From NCBI GenBank assembly GCA_028275195.1, contig JAPWVC010000033.1, positions 1 through 11,949 of the forward strand: 11,949 bases of DNA, written 5' to 3'. The stretch is from Candidatus Acetothermia bacterium. GTDB lineage: Bacteria > Bipolaricaulota > Bipolaricaulia > RBG-16-55-9 > JANLFV01. Both the position numbers and the translations under genes were made by a program. Positions 1 to 7,118 of this stretch are shown here, piece after piece; the first letter of the stretch is position 1; every line of letters starts with the position of its first letter. The notes beneath the pieces are model-generated. The model had not been told where the DNA came from. It made no database searches and saw nothing but the letters and a program-made list of their open reading frames with translations.

Positions 1-272
1 GGCTCTTCGGGCTGGAGGGGAAGGGCCAGATCGCCCTGGGAAAGGACGCCGACCTGGTGATATTGGACCCGGAGTTAGAGCGACCCGTCCGCGCGGCGGA
101 GTTGCATATGAACACGGACTACAACATCTACGAGGGGAAGGCCCTGCGGGGCTGGCCGGTCCTCACCATCTCCCGCGGAAAGGTCATCATGCGGGACGGG
201 GAATTCCTCGGTTCGCCCGGCCGAGGGAGGTTCATCGCTCGGCGGCCTCTCGTGCTTGGCCGGAGGGGTTGA
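1..272 (+). CDS. Dihydropyrimidinase/D-hydantoinase family amidohydrolase, C-terminal end (5' truncated)
   Basis: This is the last 89 or so codons of a cyclic amidohydrolase; the reading frame starts at base 3 and the gene begins outside the window. The family hydrolyses the cyclic amide of dihydropyrimidines or 5-substituted hydantoins in the cytoplasm. What is visible is the small composite beta-sandwich tail: a GQIALGKDADLVILDP segment, then a Tyr-Asn-Ile-Tyr-Glu-Gly-stretch, then GKVIMRDGEF and a closing GRGRFIAR. Those elements, in that order, are typical of hydantoinase/dihydropyrimidinase C-termini; allantoinase and dihydroorotase ends are less similar. The metal-binding histidines and carbamylated lysine lie upstream and cannot be checked. 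The TGA stop at 270-272 sits inside the -35 element of the next transcription unit. A nucleobase-catabolic role agrees with the neighbouring purine genes, but the exact substrate is unknown. Confidence 0.85.
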   Translation, partial: LFGLEGKGQIALGKDADLVILDPELERPVRAAELHMNTDYNIYEGKALRGWPVLTISRGKVIMRDGEFLGSPGRGRFIARRPLVLGRRG

Positions 273-298
273 CAGGCGAGCGGGTTTAGATGTAGTCT
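269..298 (+). promoter_or_regulatory. Candidate sigma70-type promoter for the nucleobase uptake/catabolism operon
   Basis: A perfect -35 hexamer TTGACA lies at 269-274 and overlaps the hydantoinase stop codon. After 18 bases comes TAGTCT at 293-298, a weak -10 that keeps the important second A and last T. A TG lies directly before it at 291-292. Transcription would begin near 304-306, about 105 bases before the binding-protein start codon. The -35 match is strong but the -10 is only 3 of 6, so this is a plausible call and not a certain one. Confidence 0.45.
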
Positions 299-301
299 AA
301 A
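285..301. promoter_or_regulatory. Candidate operator: AT-rich inverted repeat TTTAGA-N5-TCTAAA
   Basis: TTTAGA (285-290) and TCTAAA (296-301) are exact reverse complements separated by five bases. The repeat stands out as an AT-rich patch in GC-rich DNA. It covers the 3' part of the promoter spacer and the putative -10, where a dimeric repressor would block RNA polymerase. No regulator gene is in the window, so the binding protein is unknown. Confidence 0.35.
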
Positions 302-302
302 A

Positions 303-392
303 ATGGCTGACCAGGAAGTTGGGAGGAGAAAGGAGGTGGTAGCTCGGGCGCAGCTCTCCCGCTCGAAGAGCGCGATAGCCTTAAAACCCTAA
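303..392 (+). other. Possible 29-codon leader ORF upstream of the binding-protein gene
   Basis: An ATG at 303 opens a 29-codon frame ending at TAA 390-392, 17 bases before the start codon of the binding-protein gene. An in-frame GTG at 336 has a purine-rich GGGAGGAGAA run about eight bases upstream. The ATG falls almost exactly at the predicted transcription start, so translation from it would be leaderless. The encoded peptide is basic and resembles nothing I recognise. There is no run of one amino acid that would suggest classical attenuation. It may well be chance; it is listed because it is the only reading frame in the 137-base leader. Confidence 0.12.
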
Positions 393-409
393 CAGACAAG
401 GAGGGAGAA

Positions 410-1633
410 ATGAAGGGGATCTGGATTAGAGTCTTGTTGGTGCTCCTTCTAGTCAGTGGCCTCGGCCTCATGCCGATGCTGACCGGCTCCGCGGCCGGGG
501 CTGGGAATCTGAAGGCCGGGTTCATCTATGTCGGCCCGATCGGGGACTACGGCTGGACCCACGCCCACAATAAGGCCCGCCTGATCGCGGAAGAGACCTT
601 CCCCTGGCTCGAGACCGTCTATGTCGAATCGGTCCCCGAGGCCGAGGTCGGGACCTACATCGACCGATTGATCCAGCAAGAGAAGGTCGATGTGATCTTC
701 ACCACCAGCTTCGGGTTCATGGACGGGACCCTCGCCGCAGCCCAGCGCTACCCGGACAAGATCTTCGCCCACTGCTCCGGGTTCAAGCGAGCCCCGAATA
801 TGGCCACCTACATGGCCGACTTCTATCAGGTCTACTACCTCAATGGGCTGATGGCCGGGGCTCTCACCAAGTCCGGGAAGGTCGGGTATGTCGGGGCCTT
901 CCCCATCCCCGAAGTGAAGCGCCATATCAACGCCTTCACCATCGGGGTCCGGGAGGTGAACCCCACCGCCGAGGTCCATGTCCGCTGGATCTTCGAGTGG
1001 TATAACCCCGCGGCGGCCAAGGAGGCGGCCGAGGCCCTGATCAAGGACGGCTGCGATGTCTTCGCCTTCACCGAGGACTCCCCCACCGTGGTCCAGGTGG
1101 CGGCCCAGAACGGCCTCCCCAGCTTCGGCCACTACTCCCCGATGTATGACTTCGCCCCGGACTATGTCGTCTCCGGCCAGATCGTCCATTGGGAGAAGTT
1201 CTACCTCGACTTCCTCGCCAAGGTCTACGCCGGGATGTATACCACGACTAACCTACAGGATGTCGACTATTGGGGGCTCCTGCGCGAGGGCGCAGTCGAG
1301 GTCGGAGCCAAGCCGGGGATGATCATCAACCCCAAGTTCGAGGAGATCCTCAGGAACATAATCGTTGAGGATTGCATCTGCGGCGGGGGCTATGTTGATG
1401 AGACTTGCACTTGCGTTGAAATCTGCAACAAGTATTCCGTCTACGATCTTGTCATGCTCCGCCTGGCGCAGATGAAGGACTTCGAGATGGTCTTCGACCC
1501 CTTCACCGGGCCGATTTACGACCGGAAGGGGAACCTGGTCATCCAGCCGGGGACCCGCGCGACCTATGACGAGCTCCTGACGATGGAGTGGGCCGTCCAG
1601 GGTGTGGTCGGCCCTTGGCCGGGTGAGCCTTAA
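410..1633 (+). CDS. BMP/PnrA-family ABC transporter substrate-binding protein with a cysteine-rich insert
   Basis: A 407-residue extracytoplasmic solute-binding protein of the BMP (basic membrane protein, Med/PnrA) family, whose members bind nucleosides or purine bases. It starts at ATG 410 behind a strong AAGGAGGG ribosome site. Residues 1-31 form a Sec signal peptide (Lys/Arg start, Leu/Val core, GSAAGA end) with no lipobox cysteine, so the mature protein is probably soluble in a periplasm. The family core is clear: AGFIYVGPIGDYGWT near residue 36, a DVIFTTSFGF segment, GYVGAFPIPEVKRHINAF, DVFAFTEDSP, and the C-terminal SVYDLVMLRLAQMK, FDPFTGPI and VQGVVG motifs. Between the 'NPKFEEIL' helix and SVYDLVM sits an unusual segment with Cys322, 324, 333, 335 and 339. 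The downstream ATPase and permeases are its natural partners; adenine deaminase next door suggests purine bases as ligand. Exact ligand is inferred. Confidence 0.93.
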   Translation: MKGIWIRVLLVLLLVSGLGLMPMLTGSAAGAGNLKAGFIYVGPIGDYGWTHAHNKARLIAEETFPWLETVYVESVPEAEVGTYIDRLIQQEKVDVIFTTSFGFMDGTLAAAQRYPDKIFAHCSGFKRAPNMATYMADFYQVYYLNGLMAGALTKSGKVGYVGAFPIPEVKRHINAFTIGVREVNPTAEVHVRWIFEWYNPAAAKEAAEALIKDGCDVFAFTEDSPTVVQVAAQNGLPSFGHYSPMYDFAPDYVVSGQIVHWEKFYLDFLAKVYAGMYTTTNLQDVDYWGLLREGAVEVGAKPGMIINPKFEEILRNIIVEDCICGGGYVDETCTCVEICNKYSVYDLVMLRLAQMKDFEMVFDPFTGPIYDRKGNLVIQPGTRATYDELLTMEWAVQGVVGPWPGEP

Positions 1634-1653
1634 CCCCAAGGAAGAGGCAAGCA

Positions 1654-1700
1654 AGGGCGGCTGCCCTGGAAAAGGGGTAGCCGCCCTCCTTTCCTTTTCA
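1654..1700 (+). terminator. Intercistronic terminator-like hairpin between the binding-protein gene and ade
   Basis: AGGGCGGCT (1654-1662) pairs perfectly with AGCCGCCCT (1679-1687). The stem continues inwards with five further pairs, two of them G-T, to a six-base loop, giving about 14 pairs. A pyrimidine-rich tract with T runs (CTCCTTTCCTTTTC) follows to base 1700. The 96-base gap is the only long one upstream of 7038 within this operon. A partial terminator, or an mRNA-stabilising 3' hairpin, here would give more binding protein than membrane components. Confidence 0.7.
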
Positions 1701-1730
1701 AAGATGCCCGCGCGGAGGCCGCTCCATGAG

Positions 1731-3503
1731 ATGACCCGAGAGCTCGTGGCTGTAGCCATGGGGCGCCGGCCCGCGGATTTAGTGGTTCAAGACGGTCGCT
1801 GGGTGAACCTCTGCTCCGGTGAGATCATTGAGCATACTGATATCGCGGTCCTGGGGAGTCGGATCGCTTATTGTGGCACTGATGCCTCGGGGATGATCGG
1901 CCCCAAGACCGAGGTGATCGAGGCCGAGGGGCGCTACCTCCTCCCCGGCCTGCTCGACGCCCATGTCCACATCGAGAGCTCGCTGCTCACCGTCACGGAG
2001 TTCGCCCGCGCGGTCCTCCCCCACGGGACGACTGGGGCGTTCATCGACCCTCATGAGATCGCTAATGTCCTCGGCCTGGCGGGGGTGAGGCTGATGCTGG
2101 AGGAGGCGGCTCAAACACCGATGCAGATCTATGTCCAGGTCCCTTCGTGCGTCCCGGCTGCGCCGGGCCTGGAGACCTCCGGGGCCGAGCTCGGCCCGGA
2201 GGAGGTGGAAGAGGCCCTGGCCTGGCCGGGGGTGATCGGCCTAGGGGAAGTGATGAATTATCCCGGCCTTGCCGCCGGGGATGAGGCGCTTCACCGGAAG
2301 GTCGCGGCGGCGCTGCGGCTGGGAAAGGCTGTCGGGGGCCACTATGCCTCGCCCGACCTGGGCCAGATGTTCCATGCCTACGCTGCCGGGGGACCAGAGG
2401 ATTGCCATGAGGGGACTCGGCCGGAGGACGCGCTCGCCCGGGTCCGCCAGGGGATGTTCGCCATCCTCCGGCAGGGCTCGGCCTGGCAGGACCTCGTCCC
2501 CCAGCTCCGGGCCGTCACGGAGATGGGGCTCGAGCCGCGCCATCTCCTCCTCTGCACCGACGACCGCCATGCCGGGACGCTCCTCGCTCAGGGCCATATG
2601 GATGAGGTCGTCCGGCTGGCCATCTCCCGGGGGGTCCCGCCCATTTCGGCCTTGAGGATGGCGACCTTGAACACCGCGGAGAGGTTCGGCGTGGCGAAGG
2701 ATGTGGGCCTGCTCGCCCCGGGCCGCTACGCCGATATCCTCTTGGTCCGGGACCTCTCCGAGCTCGAGATCGACCTGGTGATTGCCGCTGGAGAGGTCGT
2801 GGCCGAGGCTGGCCGCCTGGTAGTAGAGATCCCGCCCTACCCTTATCCCGAGGAGGCGCGGGCCACGGTCCGGCTCAAGCGGCCATTGGTCCCTTCCGAT
2901 TTCACTGTCCTAGCCCCATCTCCCGCGGGGCAGGTCGCAGTCCGGGTGATCGAGGTGAGCGAGAACCAAGTCCGGACGAGAGGGCTTACCCTAAAGCTCC
3001 CGGTGAGGGACGGCGCGGTCCGCCCTAATCCGAGCGAGGACCTCGCCCTCCTCGCGGTCGTGGAGCGGCACCATGGGAGCGGGCGGATCGGGCTGGGGTT
3101 CGTCAAGGGGTTCGGCTTAAAGGCAAGCTGCGCCCTAGCGAGCACGGTGGCCCACGATAGCCATAATCTCCTGATCATGGGGACCTCCCCGGAGGCGATG
3201 GCCCTTGCGGGGAACCGGCTCGCCGTGCTCGGGGGCGGGCTCTGCCTGGTCAAGGATGGCGGGATCTTGGCCGAGGTGCCCCTCCCGATCGCCGGGCTGA
3301 TGGCCGACCGGCCGGTCGAGGCCGTGGCGGCGGAGCTTGAGGAGCTGGAGCGAGGCCTACGAAGCTGCGGCTGTGAGCTAAGCAATGCTTTCATGACCTT
3401 CTCGCTCCTCGCACTGGGGGTGATCCCGGAGCTCCGGCTCAGCGACCTCGGGCTGATCGATGTGGCCTCCTTTTCGCTCGTCCCGCTCTTCCCGGAGGGG
3501 TAG
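1731..3503 (+). CDS. ade: Adenine deaminase
   Basis: Predicted adenine deaminase (EC 3.5.4.2), converting adenine to hypoxanthine and ammonia in the cytoplasm. From ATG 1731 it is 590 residues, normal for the Ade family. Landmarks in order: N-terminal sandwich (DLVVQDGRWVNLCSGEI), DAHVHIESS with metal ligands His78 and His80, PHEIANV (His108), GLGEVMNYPG (Glu172), GGHYASPDLG (His204), DCHEG (His226) and CTDDRH (Asp277/278). The family-specific C-terminal domain follows, with TVAHDSHN and a CGCELSNAFMTFSLLALGVIPELR ending shortened here only in quotation. Start choice: 1731 has GGAGG twelve bases upstream and gives the usual N-terminus. An ATG at 1704 is in frame but lies right after the terminator T tract and lacks a ribosome site; frames reaching 1602 would overlap the previous gene. 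The TAG stop touches the ATG of the ATPase gene, so translation is probably coupled. It links the transporter to purine bases. Confidence 0.95.
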   Translation: MTRELVAVAMGRRPADLVVQDGRWVNLCSGEIIEHTDIAVLGSRIAYCGTDASGMIGPKTEVIEAEGRYLLPGLLDAHVHIESSLLTVTEFARAVLPHGTTGAFIDPHEIANVLGLAGVRLMLEEAAQTPMQIYVQVPSCVPAAPGLETSGAELGPEEVEEALAWPGVIGLGEVMNYPGLAAGDEALHRKVAAALRLGKAVGGHYASPDLGQMFHAYAAGGPEDCHEGTRPEDALARVRQGMFAILRQGSAWQDLVPQLRAVTEMGLEPRHLLLCTDDRHAGTLLAQGHMDEVVRLAISRGVPPISALRMATLNTAERFGVAKDVGLLAPGRYADILLVRDLSELEIDLVIAAGEVVAEAGRLVVEIPPYPYPEEARATVRLKRPLVPSDFTVLAPSPAGQVAVRVIEVSENQVRTRGLTLKLPVRDGAVRPNPSEDLALLAVVERHHGSGRIGLGFVKGFGLKASCALASTVAHDSHNLLIMGTSPEAMALAGNRLAVLGGGLCLVKDGGILAEVPLPIAGLMADRPVEAVAAELEELERGLRSCGCELSNAFMTFSLLALGVIPELRLSDLGLIDVASFSLVPLFPEG

Positions 3504-5033
3504 ATGGCCGAGAGCGAGCGGCTGGAGATGCGGGGGATCGTGAAGCGCTTCCCCGGGGTGGTGGCTAACGATGGGGTGGACTTTACCGCCAGGGCCGGGG
3601 AGATCCACGCCCTCCTCGGTGAGAACGGTGCGGGGAAGACGACCCTGATGCGGGTCCTCTACGGGATCTACCAGCCGGATGAGGGAGAGATCTTCCTCGA
3701 CGGGCGGGCGATCCAGGTCCGCTCCCCAGCCGAGGCCCTGGCCCTGGGGATCGGGATGGTCCACCAGCACTTCCGGCTTGTCCCGACCCTGAGTGTAGAG
3801 GAGAATGTAATCCTGGGGCTGAGGGAGGGGCTCTTCGGAAATCTCCGGCGGGTCCGGGAGCGGCTGGCGGCGATCGCCCGGGACTACGGGCTGGAGGTCG
3901 ATCCCCGGGCGAAGGTCTGGGAGCTCTCCGTGGGCGAGCAACAGCGGGTCGAGATCCTGAAGGCCCTCTACCGCCGGGTCCAGATCCTGATCATGGACGA
4001 GCCGACAAGCGTGCTCACCCCCCAGGAGGTCAAGCAGCTCTTCTCGACCCTCCGCTCGCTCGTCGAGGCCGGCCTGACGGTGATCTTCATCACTCACAAG
4101 CTCGATGAGGTCCTGGAGGTGAGCGACCGAGTCACGGTCCTCCGGAAGGGGAAGGTGGTCGCGACCCTCCCGACCGCGGAGGCGGATAAGCCTTCCCTCG
4201 CGCGGATGATGGTGGGAAGGGAGGTTGTCTTCCGACTGGAACGCGGGCCGGCGAAGCTCGGGGAGAAGCTCCTGGAGGTCCGCGACCTTCAAGCCTTGAA
4301 CGATCGTGGCCTCCCCGCTATACGCGGCCTCTCCTTCGAACTCTACGGCGGAGAGATCCTCGGCGTGGCCGGCGTGGCGGGGAACGGCCAGAAGGAACTG
4401 GTCGAGGTCCTCACCGGCCTGAGGAAGGCCACCAAAGGCCGGGTGCTCCTCTTCGGGAAGGACCTGACCAATCGTTCCCCAAAGGAGATCGCAGCCGCCG
4501 GGGTGGCTCACATCCCGGAGGAGCGGCTCCGCCGTGGGCTGGTCCCGGAGATGAGCGTGGCGGAGAACTTGGTCCTCAAGAGCTATCGTGACCCGCCCTT
4601 CGCGCGCGGCCCATTCCTCGACCAGCGGGTGATCATCAGCCATGCCGAGAGGGCGATCGCGGCCTATCAGATCATGACCCCGAGCTACAATACCCCGGCC
4701 AAGCTCCTCTCCGGGGGGAATATCCAGCGGCTGATCCTCGCCCGGGAGCTCTCCGGCCAGCCGAGGTTGATCATCGCCGCCCATCCGACCTACGGCCTCG
4801 ATGTCGGGGCCACGGAGCAGATCCGCGGGCTCCTCCTGAGGCAGCGGGAGCTCGGGGCCGGGGTCCTCCTCATCTCCGAGGACTTGGAGGAGATCCTGAG
4901 CCTCTCCGACCAGATCTTAGTCCTCTTCGCCGGCCAGGCGATGGGGCTCCTCGAGGCGGAGGAGGCCGAGCTGGAGGAGCTGGGCCTGCTGATGGCCGGG
5001 GCAGGTAGGCGGAGGGAGTCGAGCAAGGGATGA
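3504..5033 (+). CDS. ABC transporter ATP-binding protein, two ABC domains (NupO/RbsA-like, nucleobase or nucleoside uptake)
   Basis: A 509-residue ATPase with tandem ABC domains on one chain, as usual for sugar/nucleoside importers that pair with BMP-type binding proteins. Domain 1 is complete: Walker A GENGAGKTT (about 39-47), a Gln loop in MVHQHFRL, signature LSVGEQQR (141-148), Walker B ILIMDEPTS with catalytic Glu166, and the switch His198 in ITHK. Domain 2 is degenerate at the nucleotide site: GVAGNGQKE replaces a GKT Walker A, the signature LSGGNIQR (402-409) is intact, and Walker B reads IIAAHPTYGLD, with His427 where catalytic Glu would be. One competent and one degenerate site is common in this family. 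GGAGG lies five bases before ATG 3504, which directly follows the ade stop. It overlaps the first permease by ATGA. Role is certain as a transporter ATPase; substrate comes from context. Confidence 0.95.
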   Translation: MAESERLEMRGIVKRFPGVVANDGVDFTARAGEIHALLGENGAGKTTLMRVLYGIYQPDEGEIFLDGRAIQVRSPAEALALGIGMVHQHFRLVPTLSVEENVILGLREGLFGNLRRVRERLAAIARDYGLEVDPRAKVWELSVGEQQRVEILKALYRRVQILIMDEPTSVLTPQEVKQLFSTLRSLVEAGLTVIFITHKLDEVLEVSDRVTVLRKGKVVATLPTAEADKPSLARMMVGREVVFRLERGPAKLGEKLLEVRDLQALNDRGLPAIRGLSFELYGGEILGVAGVAGNGQKELVEVLTGLRKATKGRVLLFGKDLTNRSPKEIAAAGVAHIPEERLRRGLVPEMSVAENLVLKSYRDPPFARGPFLDQRVIISHAERAIAAYQIMTPSYNTPAKLLSGGNIQRLILARELSGQPRLIIAAHPTYGLDVGATEQIRGLLLRQRELGAGVLLISEDLEEILSLSDQILVLFAGQAMGLLEAEEAELEELGLLMAGAGRRRESSKG

Positions 5034-6130
5034 GATTCGTCAGGATCAGGATCGAGAAGCGACCAGCCCCCTCGGGAGGGCTCATCCTCCTCACCTCCTC
5101 CTTGGCGATCCTCGCGGCCCTTGTGGTAGCGGGGCTCTTCTTCTGGGCCTATGGGGCCTCCCCGCTCCATGCCTACCGGCTGATCTTGCAAGGAGCCCTG
5201 GGGAGCAAGCTCGGCCTGGCGGAGACGGTGAGGCGGGCCATCCCGCTTTTGCTCTGCGGGGTCGGCCTGACCCTAGCCTTCCGAGCCCTCTTCTGGAACA
5301 TCGGCGCGGAGGGCCAGCTCCTCCTCGGAGCGGTGGCCGCGACCTGGGTGGCCCTCTTCTCCGGCCTCTCGGGGCCCTGGCTCATCCCGGTGATGCTGGT
5401 CCTGGGTTTCCTGGCTGGGGCGATCTGGGCCCTCATCCCCGCGCTACTGAAGGCCAGGCTGGGGATCAATGATGTGATCACCACCCTGATGATGAACTAC
5501 ATCGCCATGTATCTGGTCCTCTACCTCATCCATGGGCCGTGGAAGGGGCCGCAGATGCGCGGCTTTGCCTACACGGACTTCTTCCCCAAGGCCGCCTGGT
5601 TCCCCCTGATCCCAGGGACGCGGATCCATTGGCTCACCCTGATCTTAGGCCTTTTGGCCGCCATAGCGGCCTATATCCTCCTCACCAAGACCAAGCGGGG
5701 GTTCGAGATCCGGGTCATCGGGGAGAACCCCGAGGCCGCCCGGTTCGCCGGGATGAGCTACACCAGGACTGTCTTAATCGTCATGGCCCTCTCGGGCGGA
5801 CTGGCCGGACTGGCCGGAGTAGGGGAGGTCGGGGGCGTCCACCACCTCTTGAGGCAGCCGGAGCAGATCTCCCTCGGCTACGGCTATACCGCGATCATCG
5901 TCGCCTGGCTCGCCCGGCGGAATCCACTGGCGGTGATCCTGACCGCCCTCTTGCTCGGGGCCCTCATGGCCGGAGGGGATGTGATCAAGGCCTCATTGGG
6001 GCTCCCCTTCCAGTTGGTGAACATGTTCAATGGGCTGATCCTCTCCTTCCTGATCAGCGGCGAGCTCCTGATGAGGTATAAGCTCTCGTTCCAGCCTGGG
6101 AGGCGGAGATGGGCTGGGAGACCTGGCTAA
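5030..6130 (+). CDS. ABC transporter permease 1 (NupP-like, BPD_transp_2)
   Basis: A 366-residue inner-membrane permease of the BPD_transp_2 family, the larger of two different permeases that together form the channel. It begins with a short basic tail, one long hydrophobic helix at about residues 17-39, and then a soluble loop, before the core of about eight further membrane segments. Recognisable family segments are FRALFWNIGAEGQ in the first third, LGINDVITTLMMNYIA in the middle, and the cytoplasmic coupling loop GENPEAARFAGM (from 231) that contacts the ATPase. The start ATG 5030 overlaps the ATPase stop by four bases (ATGA), with GGGAG eleven bases upstream. The last 22 bases overlap the second permease gene. 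Substrate specificity cannot be read from the permease itself. Confidence 0.94.
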   Translation: MRFVRIRIEKRPAPSGGLILLTSSLAILAALVVAGLFFWAYGASPLHAYRLILQGALGSKLGLAETVRRAIPLLLCGVGLTLAFRALFWNIGAEGQLLLGAVAATWVALFSGLSGPWLIPVMLVLGFLAGAIWALIPALLKARLGINDVITTLMMNYIAMYLVLYLIHGPWKGPQMRGFAYTDFFPKAAWFPLIPGTRIHWLTLILGLLAAIAAYILLTKTKRGFEIRVIGENPEAARFAGMSYTRTVLIVMALSGGLAGLAGVGEVGGVHHLLRQPEQISLGYGYTAIIVAWLARRNPLAVILTALLLGALMAGGDVIKASLGLPFQLVNMFNGLILSFLISGELLMRYKLSFQPGRRRWAGRPG

Positions 6131-7038
6131 TCGGGACGATCAGTCGGGCCTTGGCCTACGGGACCCCGCTCCTCTTGGGGACCCTCGGGGAGATCTACGC
6201 CGAGAGGTCAGGGGTCCTGAACCTCGGGGTCGAAGGGATGATGGTCATGGGGGCCTTTTCTGCCTTCGCCACGGCCTACACCACAAGCAACCCCTGGCTG
6301 GGACTGCTCGTGGCCGCCGCGGTCGGGGGAGCATTCTCCTTGGTCCACGCCTTCGTGAGCATTACACTACGGGCCAACCAGATCGTCTCCGGCCTGGCCC
6401 TCACGATGCTCGGACTGGGCCTGGCAGGGGTCTTAGGCCGGGGCTGGGAGGGGAAGCCACTGGCGGCTGCGCTCCCCTCGATCACCGTCGCCTATCTAGC
6501 GAAGATACCCGGCCTAGGCCCGAGCCTCTTTGTGGAGCAGAATGCGCTGGTCTATCTGGCGGCCGGGCTGGCGATCCTCCTCTGGTTCGTCTTGTATAAG
6601 ACGAGGATCGGGATCAGCATCCGGGCCGTGGGGGACGATCCGGCCACCGCGGACGCGATGGGGGTCAATGTCTTCCGGACCCGGTATCTGTGCGTCCTCT
6701 TGGGCGGGGTCCTCGCCGGCCTCGGGGGTGGCTACCTCTCAGTCGCCTACCGTCCGGCCTGGACGGAGGGGATGACGGCCGGGATGGGATGGATCGTGAT
6801 CGCCCTCACGATCTTCGCCTTCTGGAACCCTCTCCTTGGGCTGGTCGGGGCCTACTTCTTCGGGGCATTGTATCATCTCTCCTATCGGCTCCAGCCCTGG
6901 ACCTCCCCGGAGCTTTTGAAGACTATGCCCTATGTCTTTGCGATCCTGGTCTTAGCCCTCGTCGCACGAGGGACCCTCAAGAGGAGGATGAGCGCCCCGG
7001 CCGCGCTATGTGAGCCCTATATCCGCGGGGAGGAGTAG
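6109..7038 (+). CDS. ABC transporter permease 2 (NupQ-like, BPD_transp_2)
   Basis: A 309-residue permease, the partner of the preceding one. It opens with the hallmark TPLLLGTLGEIYAERSGVLN and LGVEGMMVMGAF segment of NupQ/YufQ-type proteins. It has roughly eight to nine hydrophobic segments and a coupling loop VGDDPATADAMGVN (174-187) before a glycine-rich helix (LLGGVLAGLGGGYLS). ATG 6109 follows a purine-rich GGAGGCGGAG within the end of the upstream gene, and the 22-base overlap implies translational coupling. It completes a full importer: binding protein, double ATPase and two permeases. An 80-base gap separates it from the hydroxylase gene. Confidence 0.94.
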   Translation: MGWETWLIGTISRALAYGTPLLLGTLGEIYAERSGVLNLGVEGMMVMGAFSAFATAYTTSNPWLGLLVAAAVGGAFSLVHAFVSITLRANQIVSGLALTMLGLGLAGVLGRGWEGKPLAAALPSITVAYLAKIPGLGPSLFVEQNALVYLAAGLAILLWFVLYKTRIGISIRAVGDDPATADAMGVNVFRTRYLCVLLGGVLAGLGGGYLSVAYRPAWTEGMTAGMGWIVIALTIFAFWNPLLGLVGAYFFGALYHLSYRLQPWTSPELLKTMPYVFAILVLALVARGTLKRRMSAPAALCEPYIRGEE

Positions 7039-7047
7039 CCTTGGCTA

Positions 7048-7086
7048 AAGGATGGAATCTCGGCCGCGTTTTCGGGTAACATCCTT
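7048..7086. repeat. Inverted repeat AAGGATG-N25-CATCCTT between permease and hydroxylase genes
   Basis: AAGGATG (7048-7054) and CATCCTT (7080-7086) are exact reverse complements with a 25-base loop that is itself GC-rich. No T tract follows, so it is not a standard terminator. It could be a weak mRNA hairpin or a spaced operator. Seven base pairs in an 80-base gap may also be chance. Confidence 0.25.
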
Positions 7087-7118
7087 GCATGATGGGCGGA
7101 GGGAAAGGAGGGAGGCGC

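Noticed and set aside
331..340. Strong AGGAGG at 331-336 as a ribosome site for a hidden gene
   Set aside because: No start codon lies at a suitable distance downstream in an open frame; the GTG at 336 overlaps the motif itself.
306..409. Purine (adenine/guanine) riboswitch in the leader of the operon
   Set aside because: The conserved loop and junction sequences of the purine aptamer are not present, and I see only a small CGCTC-GAA-GAGCG hairpin at 360-372.
1602..1730. Longer N-terminus for adenine deaminase (starts at 1602 or 1704)
   Set aside because: 1602 overlaps the binding-protein gene and reads through the hairpin; 1704 lacks a ribosome site. Family N-termini begin near MTREL at 1731.
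3378..4784. A 468-codon open frame on the - strand opposite the ATPase gene
   Set aside because: It is a mirror of the high-GC ATPase coding frame, is rich in Asp/Glu/Pro/Leu/Gly with no family motifs, and the + strand frame has all ABC motifs.
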